DNA of 54,671 nucleotides from Kistimonas asteriae. Its GTDB lineage: Bacteria; Pseudomonadota; Gammaproteobacteria; Pseudomonadales; Endozoicomonadaceae. Of this stretch, positions 23,203 through 34,000 are shown piece by piece. The translations under genes were made by a program, and so were the position numbers. The notes beneath the pieces were generated by a model. That model made no database searches. It saw only the letters and a program-made list of their open reading frames with translations, and was not told where the DNA came from. The number at the start of each line of letters is the position of its first letter. Position 1 is the stretch's first letter. The DNA lies in NCBI RefSeq assembly GCF_018263925.1, contig NZ_JAEVHF010000027.1, positions 1-54,671 on the forward strand, written 5' to 3'.

Positions 23203-25425
23203 ATGCAAGCAGTCTCCAGCACCGGGACACCCAGCACCATCCCTACTATCCAATTACCTCAAGGGGCTGCTCTCCATCTCATGAGGGGAATAAGCCATAC
23301 GGATAAGCGGGATAGTACGTCTTATTTCCAGCAACAAATGCCTTTTCTTACACATCAAGACTGTTTTTTTCTTCGTCAAGCTCTATACGAATACGCGATT
23401 TCCATCAAAATACTGACAGAAAAGCTGCTTCCAATACTGGATGAAGCACCACCTCAGCAAGAAGATATCCAGCCAGTGCATACAGAAGCACCACCTCAGC
23501 AAGAAGCCCCTCAGCCAATACAGACTGAACCTGGCGCAACGACTTTACCAACAATCCCTCATACACAAACAATCACTGTGCCAACGATTCCACTAACTCA
23601 TGACACAAATACACAGTTGATGCATTCCATTGTTAATTACTCATCAACTAACAGCTCCGGCACTAATGCTGCTACAAAAGTCATCAGAGATTTTTTTCCA
23701 TTTTTCCAATCAGAAGACCAATCTAAATTAGTGGTCTCTCTTCGTAGATACACAAGAACACTGTACCAAGACGCCCTACAAGCGATAGCCCGGCTAGAAG
23801 GTCCACGCTGCTGGTTCCCCAATAAAGACATCCAAGCAAGAACCGTATTTCTTGTTCGGCCTGAAACACTTCCGCCTGCGAGTTCGCCTGCGGATACATC
23901 TTCCCACATATCAGTCACTACTGAAGCCAACCAAACAAGTGCAACACAAGCAAGTAGCAAGCTATCAACAGCAACTACACAAGACTTAATCTTGTTACCT
24001 CCCGGACCTGCTAGAGAGCATTTATCTACTGCATTGGTGATACCGCCCACTACACAGTATTTACCTACGCCGCAACAGCACACTGCCATTCCCGAACTTC
24101 CTCAATTAGCAAATCAACCCGGACCATCATCAGCCTATACAAGTACTCCCATCGAACGTCCCCGATCTGTTCAGTCTACATCTACGTCATCCAGTAAATC
24201 TAATCCAAAGCAAAGGTGTAGTGATGGTATAGAACGCCCATTGATCAGTAAAAAGCGCGGATTAGAAGTAAGATCTAGCCCAGTACACGCTGATGCTAAG
24301 GGCGTTTTTCTCTATAAAAGAACCTGCGACCCACGTGAGCTCATAGCGGATTACGAGGGAACGTTTGTTTATAGATACCAGCTACGAAGCAGATCTGGCC
24401 ATTATCTCATGAGTACAAGTGTAAGCTTGAAAAAGGAAAATGAATTCCTTCATGATGAGCGATATGTGTCATGGAGTGAAGTTTATTTTGCGACTGGAAA
24501 CAATTTCCTAGAGATAGGTATTATTGGAAGAAAAGAAATAGCATTCATCAATCATGACGAAGAAAACGCCAATGCTGAGCTAATAACTAACTTCGACGAT
24601 ACGATCACATATAAAAGAAGAATCGGAAACGACTCCTTATTATGTGTATCACGTAAAGACTTAGGACAGTTTTTAGATAGCCTACTCGTACAAGTTATAG
24701 CGACTAAAAAAATAAACGATAAACAAGAAATACTTTGTAATTATAAAACTAAACAAAAAGAAGTGGATTTCAAAAACTATATTGTCCTGCCAACCGAAAA
24801 AGATAAAGAAGAATTTACCCACGCACTAGAAGCTAGTGCAAAAGATGCACCTAAGTCAGACTCTGAACCTAATCCTAGCTCAGAGTCTGATGATTCATCT
24901 TCAGAAAATGACGGAGCTGTACCCCGTGAAAAGTTTTTCCCCCAGAAAAAACACGCACCCAAAAAACGTTCTAAAAGAAAACCACCTCAACCAATAAATG
25001 TTGCCGACACGGCTCAAGCGTACGGAGATTTTGACACTGACATCCTGAAACCGCTGAGGAATCAGTTTCAAAATCAAGAGTATGGTCATTTATGTGACAT
25101 AATAAAAGAAATAGAAAAAGAAGGTAACATTACAAAGAAAGAATGTCATACAAAGATATTAACCCTGATAGCAAAACAGATTACTTTACCTGAAACAGAT
25201 AATGAAAAAGAAAAAGAGCAACTTATAAAAGAGAGCAAAGAAATGGGAATCAAGGAAGAAGATGTTAATACACTACTAAACTCTGCAGAAAAAATCATTA
25301 ATCACTGCTTCGATATTAGTGATCAAGAGTGGCAACTTTACATCAATGAAAGAAAAACATTAAAACATACCGAGCGCCCAAGAAAACGCATAAAAATATC
25401 ATCAAGCACAGTTGTTCAACACTAA
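23203..25425 (+). CDS. SET-domain protein lysine methyltransferase with nuclear-localisation-like signals, candidate host effector
   Basis: 740 residues. Residues 1-340 are low-complexity, Pro/Thr/Gln rich, with a repeated EAPPQQE. A SET-like domain spans about 353-530: GLEV and KGVF at its start, DYEG (383-386), FINHDEENANAEL (448-460, the NHxxxxN-type SAM/knot motif), and EILCNY (509-514, the counterpart of EELxxDY with its catalytic tyrosine). No cysteine-rich post-SET is evident. The C-terminal third has an acidic serine stretch (near 555-572), a bipartite basic cluster KKHAPKKRSKRK (582-593) and a terminal RPRKRIKI (725-732), both like nuclear import signals. SET domains methylate lysines, often of histones; secreted bacterial examples are Legionella RomA and Chlamydia NUE. 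GAGG lies seven bases before the ATG. The gene is AT-rich and unlike its neighbours. The SET call is from motif reading and should be tested with a profile. Confidence 0.72.
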   Translation: MQAVSSTGTPSTIPTIQLPQGAALHLMRGISHTDKRDSTSYFQQQMPFLTHQDCFFLRQALYEYAISIKILTEKLLPILDEAPPQQEDIQPVHTEAPPQQEAPQPIQTEPGATTLPTIPHTQTITVPTIPLTHDTNTQLMHSIVNYSSTNSSGTNAATKVIRDFFPFFQSEDQSKLVVSLRRYTRTLYQDALQAIARLEGPRCWFPNKDIQARTVFLVRPETLPPASSPADTSSHISVTTEANQTSATQASSKLSTATTQDLILLPPGPAREHLSTALVIPPTTQYLPTPQQHTAIPELPQLANQPGPSSAYTSTPIERPRSVQSTSTSSSKSNPKQRCSDGIERPLISKKRGLEVRSSPVHADAKGVFLYKRTCDPRELIADYEGTFVYRYQLRSRSGHYLMSTSVSLKKENEFLHDERYVSWSEVYFATGNNFLEIGIIGRKEIAFINHDEENANAELITNFDDTITYKRRIGNDSLLCVSRKDLGQFLDSLLVQVIATKKINDKQEILCNYKTKQKEVDFKNYIVLPTEKDKEEFTHALEASAKDAPKSDSEPNPSSESDDSSSENDGAVPREKFFPQKKHAPKKRSKRKPPQPINVADTAQAYGDFDTDILKPLRNQFQNQEYGHLCDIIKEIEKEGNITKKECHTKILTLIAKQITLPETDNEKEKEQLIKESKEMGIKEEDVNTLLNSAEKIINHCFDISDQEWQLYINERKTLKHTERPRKRIKISSSTVVQH

Positions 25426-25507
25426 GTTTCCCTACTGGCAAAAACGGATATCCGCTCACAGGAAATGAAACGTCCAAAGTACTGAGTCAAGGTGCAGCCT
25501 TATCATC

Positions 25508-25547
25508 AGGTAAACGCACTAGGTCAAAAGAGACGGTGCGTTTACCT
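25508..25547. terminator. Hairpin between convergent SET gene and uup
   Basis: Perfect 12-bp stem AGGTAAACGCAC / GTGCGTTTACCT with a 16-base loop, between the stop codons of two convergent genes. No strong T-run. Confidence 0.45.
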
Positions 25548-25565
25548 TCTGATTATCGGTCTATA

Positions 25566-27482
25566 TCAGCCGTTTTTCAGCTCTTCCAGCTCCGCCCAGC
25601 GGTCCATTTTTTCTTCGATCAGGCCGGCCAGGTCAGTCAGGCGCTGCAGCACCTGGGATACTTCATCCTGATCTTTCTGGTAGAAGCCGGCTTCTGCCGT
25701 CAGGTTCTCCAGCGTCTGCTGCTCTTCTTCCAACTGTTCAATCTCAGCCGGCAGGCCATCCAGCTCACGCTGCAGCTTATAGCTGAGTTTTTTTCCTGAC
25801 GCAGATTTCGGTTGGGCAGATGCTACAGTCTCTTTGGCAGTCTGCGTTTCTGTTGGTTTCAGGACTTTCTCACCGGATTCCACCAGTCGCTGCATGGAGC
25901 CGCCCTGGCGCAACCAGTCCTCAAAGCCCCCGACATACTCGCGCACCACGCCATTGCCTTCAAACACCAGGGAGCTGGACACCACGTTATCCAGGAACGC
26001 CCGGTCGTGGCTGACCAGAAGAACGGTACCGGGGAAATCAACCAGAATGCTTTCCAGCAGTTCCAGGGTTTCCACATCCAGGTCATTGGTCGGTTCGTCC
26101 AGTACCAGTACGTTGGCGGGCTTACTGAATAATCGAGCCAACAGCAGACGGTTGCGTTCGCCACCGGACAGCGCCTTTACCGGCGTTCGTGCCCGCTGCG
26201 GCGAGAACAGGAAGCTTTCCAGGTAACTGATAATATGGCGGCTTTCCCCATTGATGGTAATCCGCTCCCGGCCTTCCGCCACGTTGTCGATTACGCTCTT
26301 TTCCAGATCCAGCTGCTGACGCATCTGGTCAAAGTAGGCGACTTCCATCTTGGTGCCGTGACGGATCGTACCCGCGCCAGGCTCAAGGTCACCCAGGAGC
26401 ATTTTCAACAGTGTCGTCTTACCCACACCATTCGCGCCGATCAGACCGACCTTGTCACCCCGCATCAGGGTAAAGCTGAAATCATGCACCAGGGGCTTGC
26501 CTTCAAATCCCTTGGAGATATTCTGTGCTTCCACCACCAGTTTGCCGGAGCGCTCTGCCGCATCCAGTGAAAAGGTCGCTTTGCCCTGTACGTTCCGACG
26601 CTCCAGCCGCTCTTCCCGCAACGCTTTCAGTGCCCTCACACGACCTTCATTACGCGTGCGACGCGCCTTGATACCCTGACGAATCCAGACCTCTTCCTGA
26701 GCCAGCTTTTTATCAAACAGGGCATTCTGTTCAGCTTCCACTTCCAGCTGGTGCGCCTTACGTTCGAGGTAGGTTTCGTAATTGCAGTCCCAGCTGGTCA
26801 GCTGGCCACGATCCAGCTCCAGGATCCGTGTTGCCAGCGCCTTGAGGAATGAACGGTCGTGGGTGATAAACAGTAACGCACCCCGGAAATCTTTCAGCTG
26901 CTGTTCCAGCCAGGCGATGGTGATGATATCCAGATGGTTGGTCGGTTCGTCCAGTAACAGCAAATCCGGATCGCTGACCAGCGCCCGGGCCAGCTCCACC
27001 CGGCGACGCCAGCCGCCGGAAAGTTCGCCCATGGTTTTGTCCGCTGGCAACTGCAGTTTCTGGATGGTCTGTTCAATACGCTGCTGCAGCGCCCAGCCAT
27101 CCCGGGCTTCCAGTTGGCTCTGTACCCGCTCAAGCTTCTTCATGTCCGCATCAGTCTGGATGTTCATGGACAGTTCATGCCAGTCAGCCAGCAGTTGCCC
27201 GACTGTTTCCAGACCGGATGCCACCACATCGTAAACTCGCTTGCTGTCGGCCACCGGCAGATCCTGATTCAACATGCCGACCTTCAGGCCGGGTTTGCGC
27301 CAGATATGGCCGTCATCCGGTTGGATGGTTTCGGATGCCGCCTTGAGCAGCGTGGACTTACCGGCGCCGTTACGGCCGATCAGACAGACCCGTTCACCGG
27401 GTTCCAGTTGCAGGCAGGCTTTGTCCAGCAGGGGGTGATCGCCATAGGCGATGGAAACATCGTCAAAACGTATAAGGGTCAT
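25566..27482 (-). CDS. uup: ABC-F ATPase Uup
   Basis: 638 residues from ATG 27482 (MTLIRFDDVSIAYG); GTG 27494 is a poorer start. Two ABC cassettes with no membrane domain: first GRNGAGKST, LSGGWRRRVELARAL, LLLLDEPTNHLD; second GANGVGKTT, LSGGERNRLLLARL, VLVLDEPTNDLD. A linker helix pair joins them and a C-terminal coiled coil (about 555-635) follows, the hallmark of Uup within ABC-F. Uup binds ribosomes and DNA; loss raises precise excision of transposons in E. coli. The giant adhesin gene ends 127 bases upstream on the same strand. Confidence 0.94.
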   Translation of the reverse strand: MTLIRFDDVSIAYGDHPLLDKACLQLEPGERVCLIGRNGAGKSTLLKAASETIQPDDGHIWRKPGLKVGMLNQDLPVADSKRVYDVVASGLETVGQLLADWHELSMNIQTDADMKKLERVQSQLEARDGWALQQRIEQTIQKLQLPADKTMGELSGGWRRRVELARALVSDPDLLLLDEPTNHLDIITIAWLEQQLKDFRGALLFITHDRSFLKALATRILELDRGQLTSWDCNYETYLERKAHQLEVEAEQNALFDKKLAQEEVWIRQGIKARRTRNEGRVRALKALREERLERRNVQGKATFSLDAAERSGKLVVEAQNISKGFEGKPLVHDFSFTLMRGDKVGLIGANGVGKTTLLKMLLGDLEPGAGTIRHGTKMEVAYFDQMRQQLDLEKSVIDNVAEGRERITINGESRHIISYLESFLFSPQRARTPVKALSGGERNRLLLARLFSKPANVLVLDEPTNDLDVETLELLESILVDFPGTVLLVSHDRAFLDNVVSSSLVFEGNGVVREYVGGFEDWLRQGGSMQRLVESGEKVLKPTETQTAKETVASAQPKSASGKKLSYKLQRELDGLPAEIEQLEEEQQTLENLTAEAGFYQKDQDEVSQVLQRLTDLAGLIEEKMDRWAELEELKNG

Positions 27483-27564
27483 GGGACTGCGCACATCCTG
27501 GCAAGCGTCTGAAAATGCGGGAAGGATAACGATTTGCAGCGGTCAACGCCATGCGTCATCACCA

Positions 27565-27594
27565 GGCAGGGACGGCGATGGCCGTTGCCCTGCC
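27565..27594 (-). terminator. Hairpin after the adhesin gene
   Basis: Stem GGCAGGG-ACGGC / GCCGT-TG-CCCTGCC with a four-base loop and a two-base bulge, 15 bases after the adhesin stop. No T-run follows on the minus strand, so termination is uncertain and some read-through into uup is possible. Confidence 0.4.
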
Positions 27595-27609
27595 CTTATC
27601 CGGGAATCG

Positions 27610-28075
27610 CTACTGGTCAATATCCAGGTTACCGTTGTTCAACAGGTTATTGAGGATATCGGCTTCAGAGCCCAGTGAGGATAGATCAACCCCGTCCAGC
27701 TTGATCGCCTGTACGGTCTGCCCATTGGCGCTGTCTTTGACCAGAATCTGCGTACTGGTCACACCATTGTCCACGACAGTATCCAAATCCAGGAAGGCAT
27801 CAATCGTTGCAGCCGATTCGCCCACCAGCATATCGCTCAGATCCAGTACGTCACCTTCTGCGGTATTGAAGTCTTTAATAACATCGAAGGCTGGCGTGCC
27901 AACAACACCTTCGTCACCACTGTTGAAACGGAAAACATCAGCGCCTGCACCACCGGTCAGCAGATCGTCGCCATCGCCACCGATCAGGACATCATTACCC
28001 CCCATACCACTGAGATGGTCAGCCTGGGCGGAGCCGTTGAGAATCTCTCCATCACTGGAACCATAAACCGCAACG
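27610..28075 (-). other. RTX nonapeptides and type I secretion C-terminus of the adhesin
   Basis: Contains the calcium-binding nonapeptide run MGGNDVLIGGDGDDLLTGG and then ADVFRFN, DVIKDFN and DVLDLSDML. This is the pattern of the C-terminal secretion region of large T1SS substrates. Only about three nonapeptide units are present, few for so large a protein. Confidence 0.9.
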
Positions 28076-31000
28076 CGCTGGTCTCCAATACGGACAGATG
28101 TATCATCTATATAGGTACCATACTGCCCAGCCCAGCTTTCGCCATCATCACCGCCATGCTCAATATAGATCGACCTCACACCGCTGCCATAATCACTGAA
28201 GGTTGCCCCGGCCTCCAGCCAGTCTGTGGTTGCCGTTAGCACACCTGAGTCAAAGGAGTCGATCACACTGCCATCCGCAGCTCTTAATTCAACCTTCAGG
28301 TAATAGGTATCATCATTGCCGTAATCGAGTACCATCTTGTACCAATCACTAACATCAATGTCTGGCGCTGTATCGAGGTAATCAGCAGTAAACCCGTTCG
28401 ACAGCAAGTCAATAGTCTGATGTTTAACCGACATTGCGTGAGATGTAGTCCAGGAACTACCATCCCCATCATGACTCTCTGTATTTGACACACCCCAGTC
28501 TTTCCCGGCACCCGATATTACCGTCCAACCATTGGTACTATCCGTTGCGCCAGCATTGGTCACCAGGTTACCAGACTGCGAAACGGCATCCTGTACGGTT
28601 ACATCGAAGGTTTGCTGGGTACTTGAGGTTGTACCATCACTGACCGTAAAGCCAAAGCTGGTACTGGTATTTGCAGTTACAGATGGTCCGGTATATTGCA
28701 GCTTGGACAAATCAGCGACAGCAATTGTCTGATTCACAAAAACGGCTGTACCGTCATAGGTAAGGGAACCACTTGCCGGCAAGGACTTAATGGTCACTGA
28801 GTGCAGGCTATCCCCATCAGCATCACTGAAGCCAAAATCATCCGCAGTAAACGCATAGGTTTCTGATTCAGCTGTAACCAGTGATACATCGGTTGCTGTC
28901 GGCGCTGCATTCACATCATTGACGTTAAAGGCCATGGTCGTTTCAGCGCTGCTGAGCGTACCGTCACTCACGGTATACGACAGACTCGCATAGTTGACGC
29001 CGGTCGCACCGGCTACCGGCGTAAAGACCAGGTTCGGAATATCGGCCGCATTGATGACCTGATTGGCTGCCACGGCCGTACCATTGAGAGTCAGGCTGCC
29101 CGCGGCAGGAATCTGAGTGATGGTCACAGATGCCAGACTGTCACCATCAGCATCGGTAAAACCGAAATCCGAAACTGAGAAGGTATGACTGCTGCTCTCA
29201 TCGATGGCGAAACCAAAACCCTCGGTATACGTGACAACGTTATCAATACTGGGCCACATGGATATACCCGGGGCTTCCAGACGAAGCTCTGTCACATTGG
29301 CATCGACAGAGACTGTCAGCCAATCGTTGTAGGTAGTATGGTTAGACAAATCAACCGTCTGACTCCAAACCTCAGTGCTGCCATTAAAGGCCTTCAAGGT
29401 AATCGAACCAAAGGTTGTAGTACTGTACGTTTCCCAAGGTAATCCATTGATATCAAAGCTTTTCAGATATCTTGGGGTATCAAAATTAAGAGATGAATCT
29501 GCACTGCTTGATTGCATATGCAATGTCGTTGAAGCAAGACTGCTGAAGCCGTAATTGAAGCTGCTGATTGATACGCCGTCTCCGACCAAACCATCAAACG
29601 TCAATGTATCTTCAGTCACCGGTATCTGTGAGCCCGGCGTTACAGTCGGTGCATCATCAATCGCAGTCACATTGAAATTGAGTGTTTCAGCAGCACTCTC
29701 CGCTGTACCGTCACTGACCTTGAACTGGATATTGGCATAACCACTACCATTGGCATCTGCCGCAGGAGTAAACACGAGATTCGGAATATCTGCCGCTGAA
29801 ACTTCCTGGTCAGCGATAATGGCTGTGCCATTGAGTGTCAGGCTGCCTGCTGTCGGGAGCTGGGTAATTTTGACATACGTGAGAGAGTCACCATCAATAT
29901 CATTAAACCCAAAGTCTGAGACGGCAAAAGTATGGCTGCTGTCTTCATCAATGGTGATGCCCTCATTATTCGGCTCTCCCCCTATGATGAGATTATCGAT
30001 ACTGGGGCGCAGATTGGATGGCCCACCGGTGTTGGCAATGACTTTCAATTCGGTAATATTGCCTACGCCCACGGAAACGGTGGCCCAATTGCTCCAGTCA
30101 AAGTTGTTGCTTAAATCGACCGTACTACTCCAAACCTCTGTGCTGCCATTATAAGCCTTTAATGTGAGGGACTGGTTCGAAGGCATTGTTCCGTAAACAA
30201 AGCCTTGCCACGGCAATGGGTTGACATCGAAACTTTGTATATAGGTCGGTGTAGAGAAGGTCAGAGAGCTGTCATTATCCCAGTTGTTCGCATAAATGTG
30301 CCCACCACCGGTCGAGTTGTGATAGAAGTTCGACTGTGTCAACCCGTAATTGGAACTATCAAAAGAATATGTTGTTTCCGATGACGATGAGGCGCTATAG
30401 GCTCCAAAACTGTCCCCTTCTACCGTAGGCGCATCATTCACAGCATCAACATTAAGCGTCATGGTTTCTGCAGCACTCTCCACCGTGCCATCACTGACGG
30501 TGAAATCAAAACTGGCGTAACCTGCGCCATTAGCATTCGCTGCAGGCGTGAAGACCAGGTTAGGGATTTCGGCTGCGGTTATCACCTGGTTGGCAGTTAC
30601 AGCTGTTCCGCTAAGCGTCAGGCTTCCGGCCGCTGGCAGCTGGGTGACTTTGATGGAATGTAGTGAATCACCATCACTGTCAGTGAAACCAAATTCGCTG
30701 GCAGCGAACGTATGACTGCCATCTTCATCCAGTGTCACCGAACTGTCTGCTGCGGTCGGGGCACTGTTGGTATTATTCACATTGAATGTCAAAGTTGCTG
30801 GCGCACTTTCAAGATTGCCATCACTGACGGTAAACGTCATATTCGCGTAATCGGTACCGTCTGTATTCGCGTCTGGTGTAAACACCAGATTTGGAATCTC
30901 AGCAGCCGTAATCGCCTGATTCGCGGAAACAGCAACCCCGCTCAGTGTCAGGCTTCCCGCTGCTGGCAATTGGGTGATTTTGACAGAAGACAAAGAGTCG

Positions 31001-34000
31001 CCATCCGCATCCGTAAAACCAAAATCTGAGACCGAGAACGTGTGGCTGCTGTTTTCATCAATGGTAAGACCAGCGGGCTCTCCACCGGTAACAAGGTTGT
31101 CAATACTGGGATAAAAGTTGCCACTCAAGTCACTGAATCTCAACTCTGTGACGTTGCCAATATCGAGGGAGATGGTTTGCCAGTTACTCCAGTCCGTATG
31201 ACTGCTTAAATCAAGCGTCGTACTCCAGAGTTCTGTGGTGCCGTTAAACGCTTTCACCGTAACCGATGCATCTGCCGGTGCGGAGAATCCTTCATACGGC
31301 AGTGCATTCATATCAAAACTTTTCACATAGGTTGGAGTGTCAAAAGTCAGCGACCGATCATCGGTGTAAGTCGAAGCGTACGTATAAAGATGCCCTCCAC
31401 CTGTTGTGTTATGAGAGAAATTTGTCTGTGTCAGTCCAGCAGTGGTGCTGGTGTCAAAGGTGTACGTGGTTTCTGCTGAGGCAGAATAAAGATCTCCCTC
31501 AACCGTCGGTGCCGTGTTAACGTTATTGACATTGAACGTCATGGTTGCCGACGCACTTTCCAGGCTGCCGTCACTGACAGTGAAGGTAAAGTTCGCGTAA
31601 TTCGCCCCATCGGTGTTGGCATCCGGTGTGAAGACCAGGTTTGGAATTTCAGCCGCTGTGATTACCTGATTGGCAGTTACCGCCGAACCATTCAGTGTGA
31701 GACTGCCAGCTGCTGGCAATTGGGTAATCTTGATGGATGAAAGGCTGTCACCATCCCCGTCTGAGAATGTAAAGTCACTCAGGCTGAAGGTATGGCTGTC
31801 ATTTTCATCCAGTGTCACGGTATCCGCCGCTGTTGTTGGCGCATCGTCCACCGATGTCACATTGAAGCTCAGGGTTTCTGCCGCACTCTCCGCCGTACCA
31901 TCACTGACCTTGAACTGTATGTTGGCATAGCCGTCACCATTGGCGTTGGCCGCCGGTGTAAAGACCAGGTTCGGGATATCTGCTGCTGCAATCTCCTGAT
32001 CAGCCACGACGGCTGTACCATTCAATGTCAGACTGCCTGCTGCCGGCAGCTGGGTAATCTTGACGTAATCCAGTGAATCACCATCAGCATCATTAAACCC
32101 AAAATCAGACGCCGTAAAGGTGTGACTATTATCTTCCTCTATTGTCAGTCCAGTCGGAGGTTCTCCACCGATGATGAGATTATCAATACTGGGACGCAGG
32201 TTTGATGGTCCTCCCGTGTTGGCAATAACTTTCAATTCAGTGATATTGCCTACGCCCACGGAAACCGTGGCCCAGTTGCTCCAGTCAAAATTGCTGCTTA
32301 AATCAACCGTATTACTCCAAACCTCTGTGTCACCATCGTAAGCCTTGAGCGTGATGGACTGGTTAGAAGGCATGGTTCCGTAAACAAAACCTTGCCATGG
32401 CAATGGATTGATTTCGAAACTTTGTATGTAGGTCGGCGTAGAGAATGTCAGAGAGCTGTCATTATCGAAGTTGTTCGCATAAATATGCCCACCACCGGTT
32501 GTGTTGTGATAAAAGTTATCCTGTGAAAGCCCGTAGTTTGAGCTGCCAAATGTGTATGTTGTTTCCGGTGATGAATCAGAGGATGAACCGTAAATATCGC
32601 CTTCTATTGTTGGTGCGTCATTGACATTGGTAACGGTGATGGAGGCTGTGGCAGATTCCGAACTGAATGCCGATGAGCCGCCCGTCGTAGAAGCATCCGC
32701 ATAACTACCGACACTGCCAGCACTTTGATCCCAGGCACGGAAGCTGAACGTGCCACTGCCATGGTAATCAGCATCAGGCTCAAACCGGATCTGGCTGGTA
32801 CTTCCGAGCAATAGGGCATGGTTTTCACCCAAGCTACCGTCATCAATATTTTGCCAGGTCGTATCACCATCAACGGAATACGTCCAGGTACCATTGCTGT
32901 TATCGACACTGGTAATCGCCATCGCCTGTGCCGCCGAACCATCAATATCCTCCAGTTGATTGGCATCCTGAAGGATCTCCGCAACCGTATTTCCATTACC
33001 TGGTGTGCTGTCTTCAGCAATACTGGTCAGCTCATGGGTGAACAGGTGGTCAATATGCACATTGTCGATGACATGTTCTGCAGTCTCTCCACCGGTTGCG
33101 CCGGTAAAGCCAAGCTTGAGGTTGGTTGGCAGAGTAAAGCCTTGGGCACCAAGGTCATAGTTATCAATGACTGTCTGCCAGGTTGCACCATTATCCCAGC
33201 TCATTTTAACGGTCAGATGTTGATCAGACGTGAGTTCAACATCCACCTTCCTGAACGCTGTCCCGTTGATGCCACCGTGACTCGCTACGCTGACACTATG
33301 GAATTCCGTACTGCTACTGTTGATAAGGTGAACCTGATCACCACCGTACTCATCAAAACCAATCGCCAGGTACTCATTCTCCATGCCGTTGACGCCAAGG
33401 CCTCCACCATGACCACCAACCTCAAAGTTGCTGCTGTCGACCTGATCTCCGTCCACAAGCACCAGCGCAAGCCCGTCAGCAGTACCGTTGACCCTGAAGT
33501 CAAACGTGGTGTGCAATCCTTCGGAACTGGCAATGGACGTATCCCAGAGCACTGCACCCGCCTGGCTCATGGCATTGGTAGTCAGTACGGCCTGTCCCCC
33601 CGTAATTGAGGCGGTGCCATCCACTGCCCAGCCATCACTGCTGTCGAAGGATTCCGTAATGCCTGAAAGCGTTGGCGCATCATTCACCGCCGTCACATCC
33701 AGCGTCATGGTCTGAACCGCGCTTTGCAGCCCACCGCTGTCAGTCACCCTGAATTGCAGGCTAGCGTAGTTGCTGCCATTGGCATTCGCTTCCGGTGTAA
33801 ATACCAGGTTGGAGATATCTGCTGCGGAAATAACCTGATTCGCCGTCACTGCGGATCCATTCAATGTCAGCTCCCCTGCGGCTGGCAACTGAGTGATCCT
33901 GACAGAAGACAGGCTGCTATCTTCCGCATCGCTGAAACCGAACTCACTGGCAGCAAAGGTATGGCTGCCATCTTCATTTAACGTAACCGTATTATCAGCA

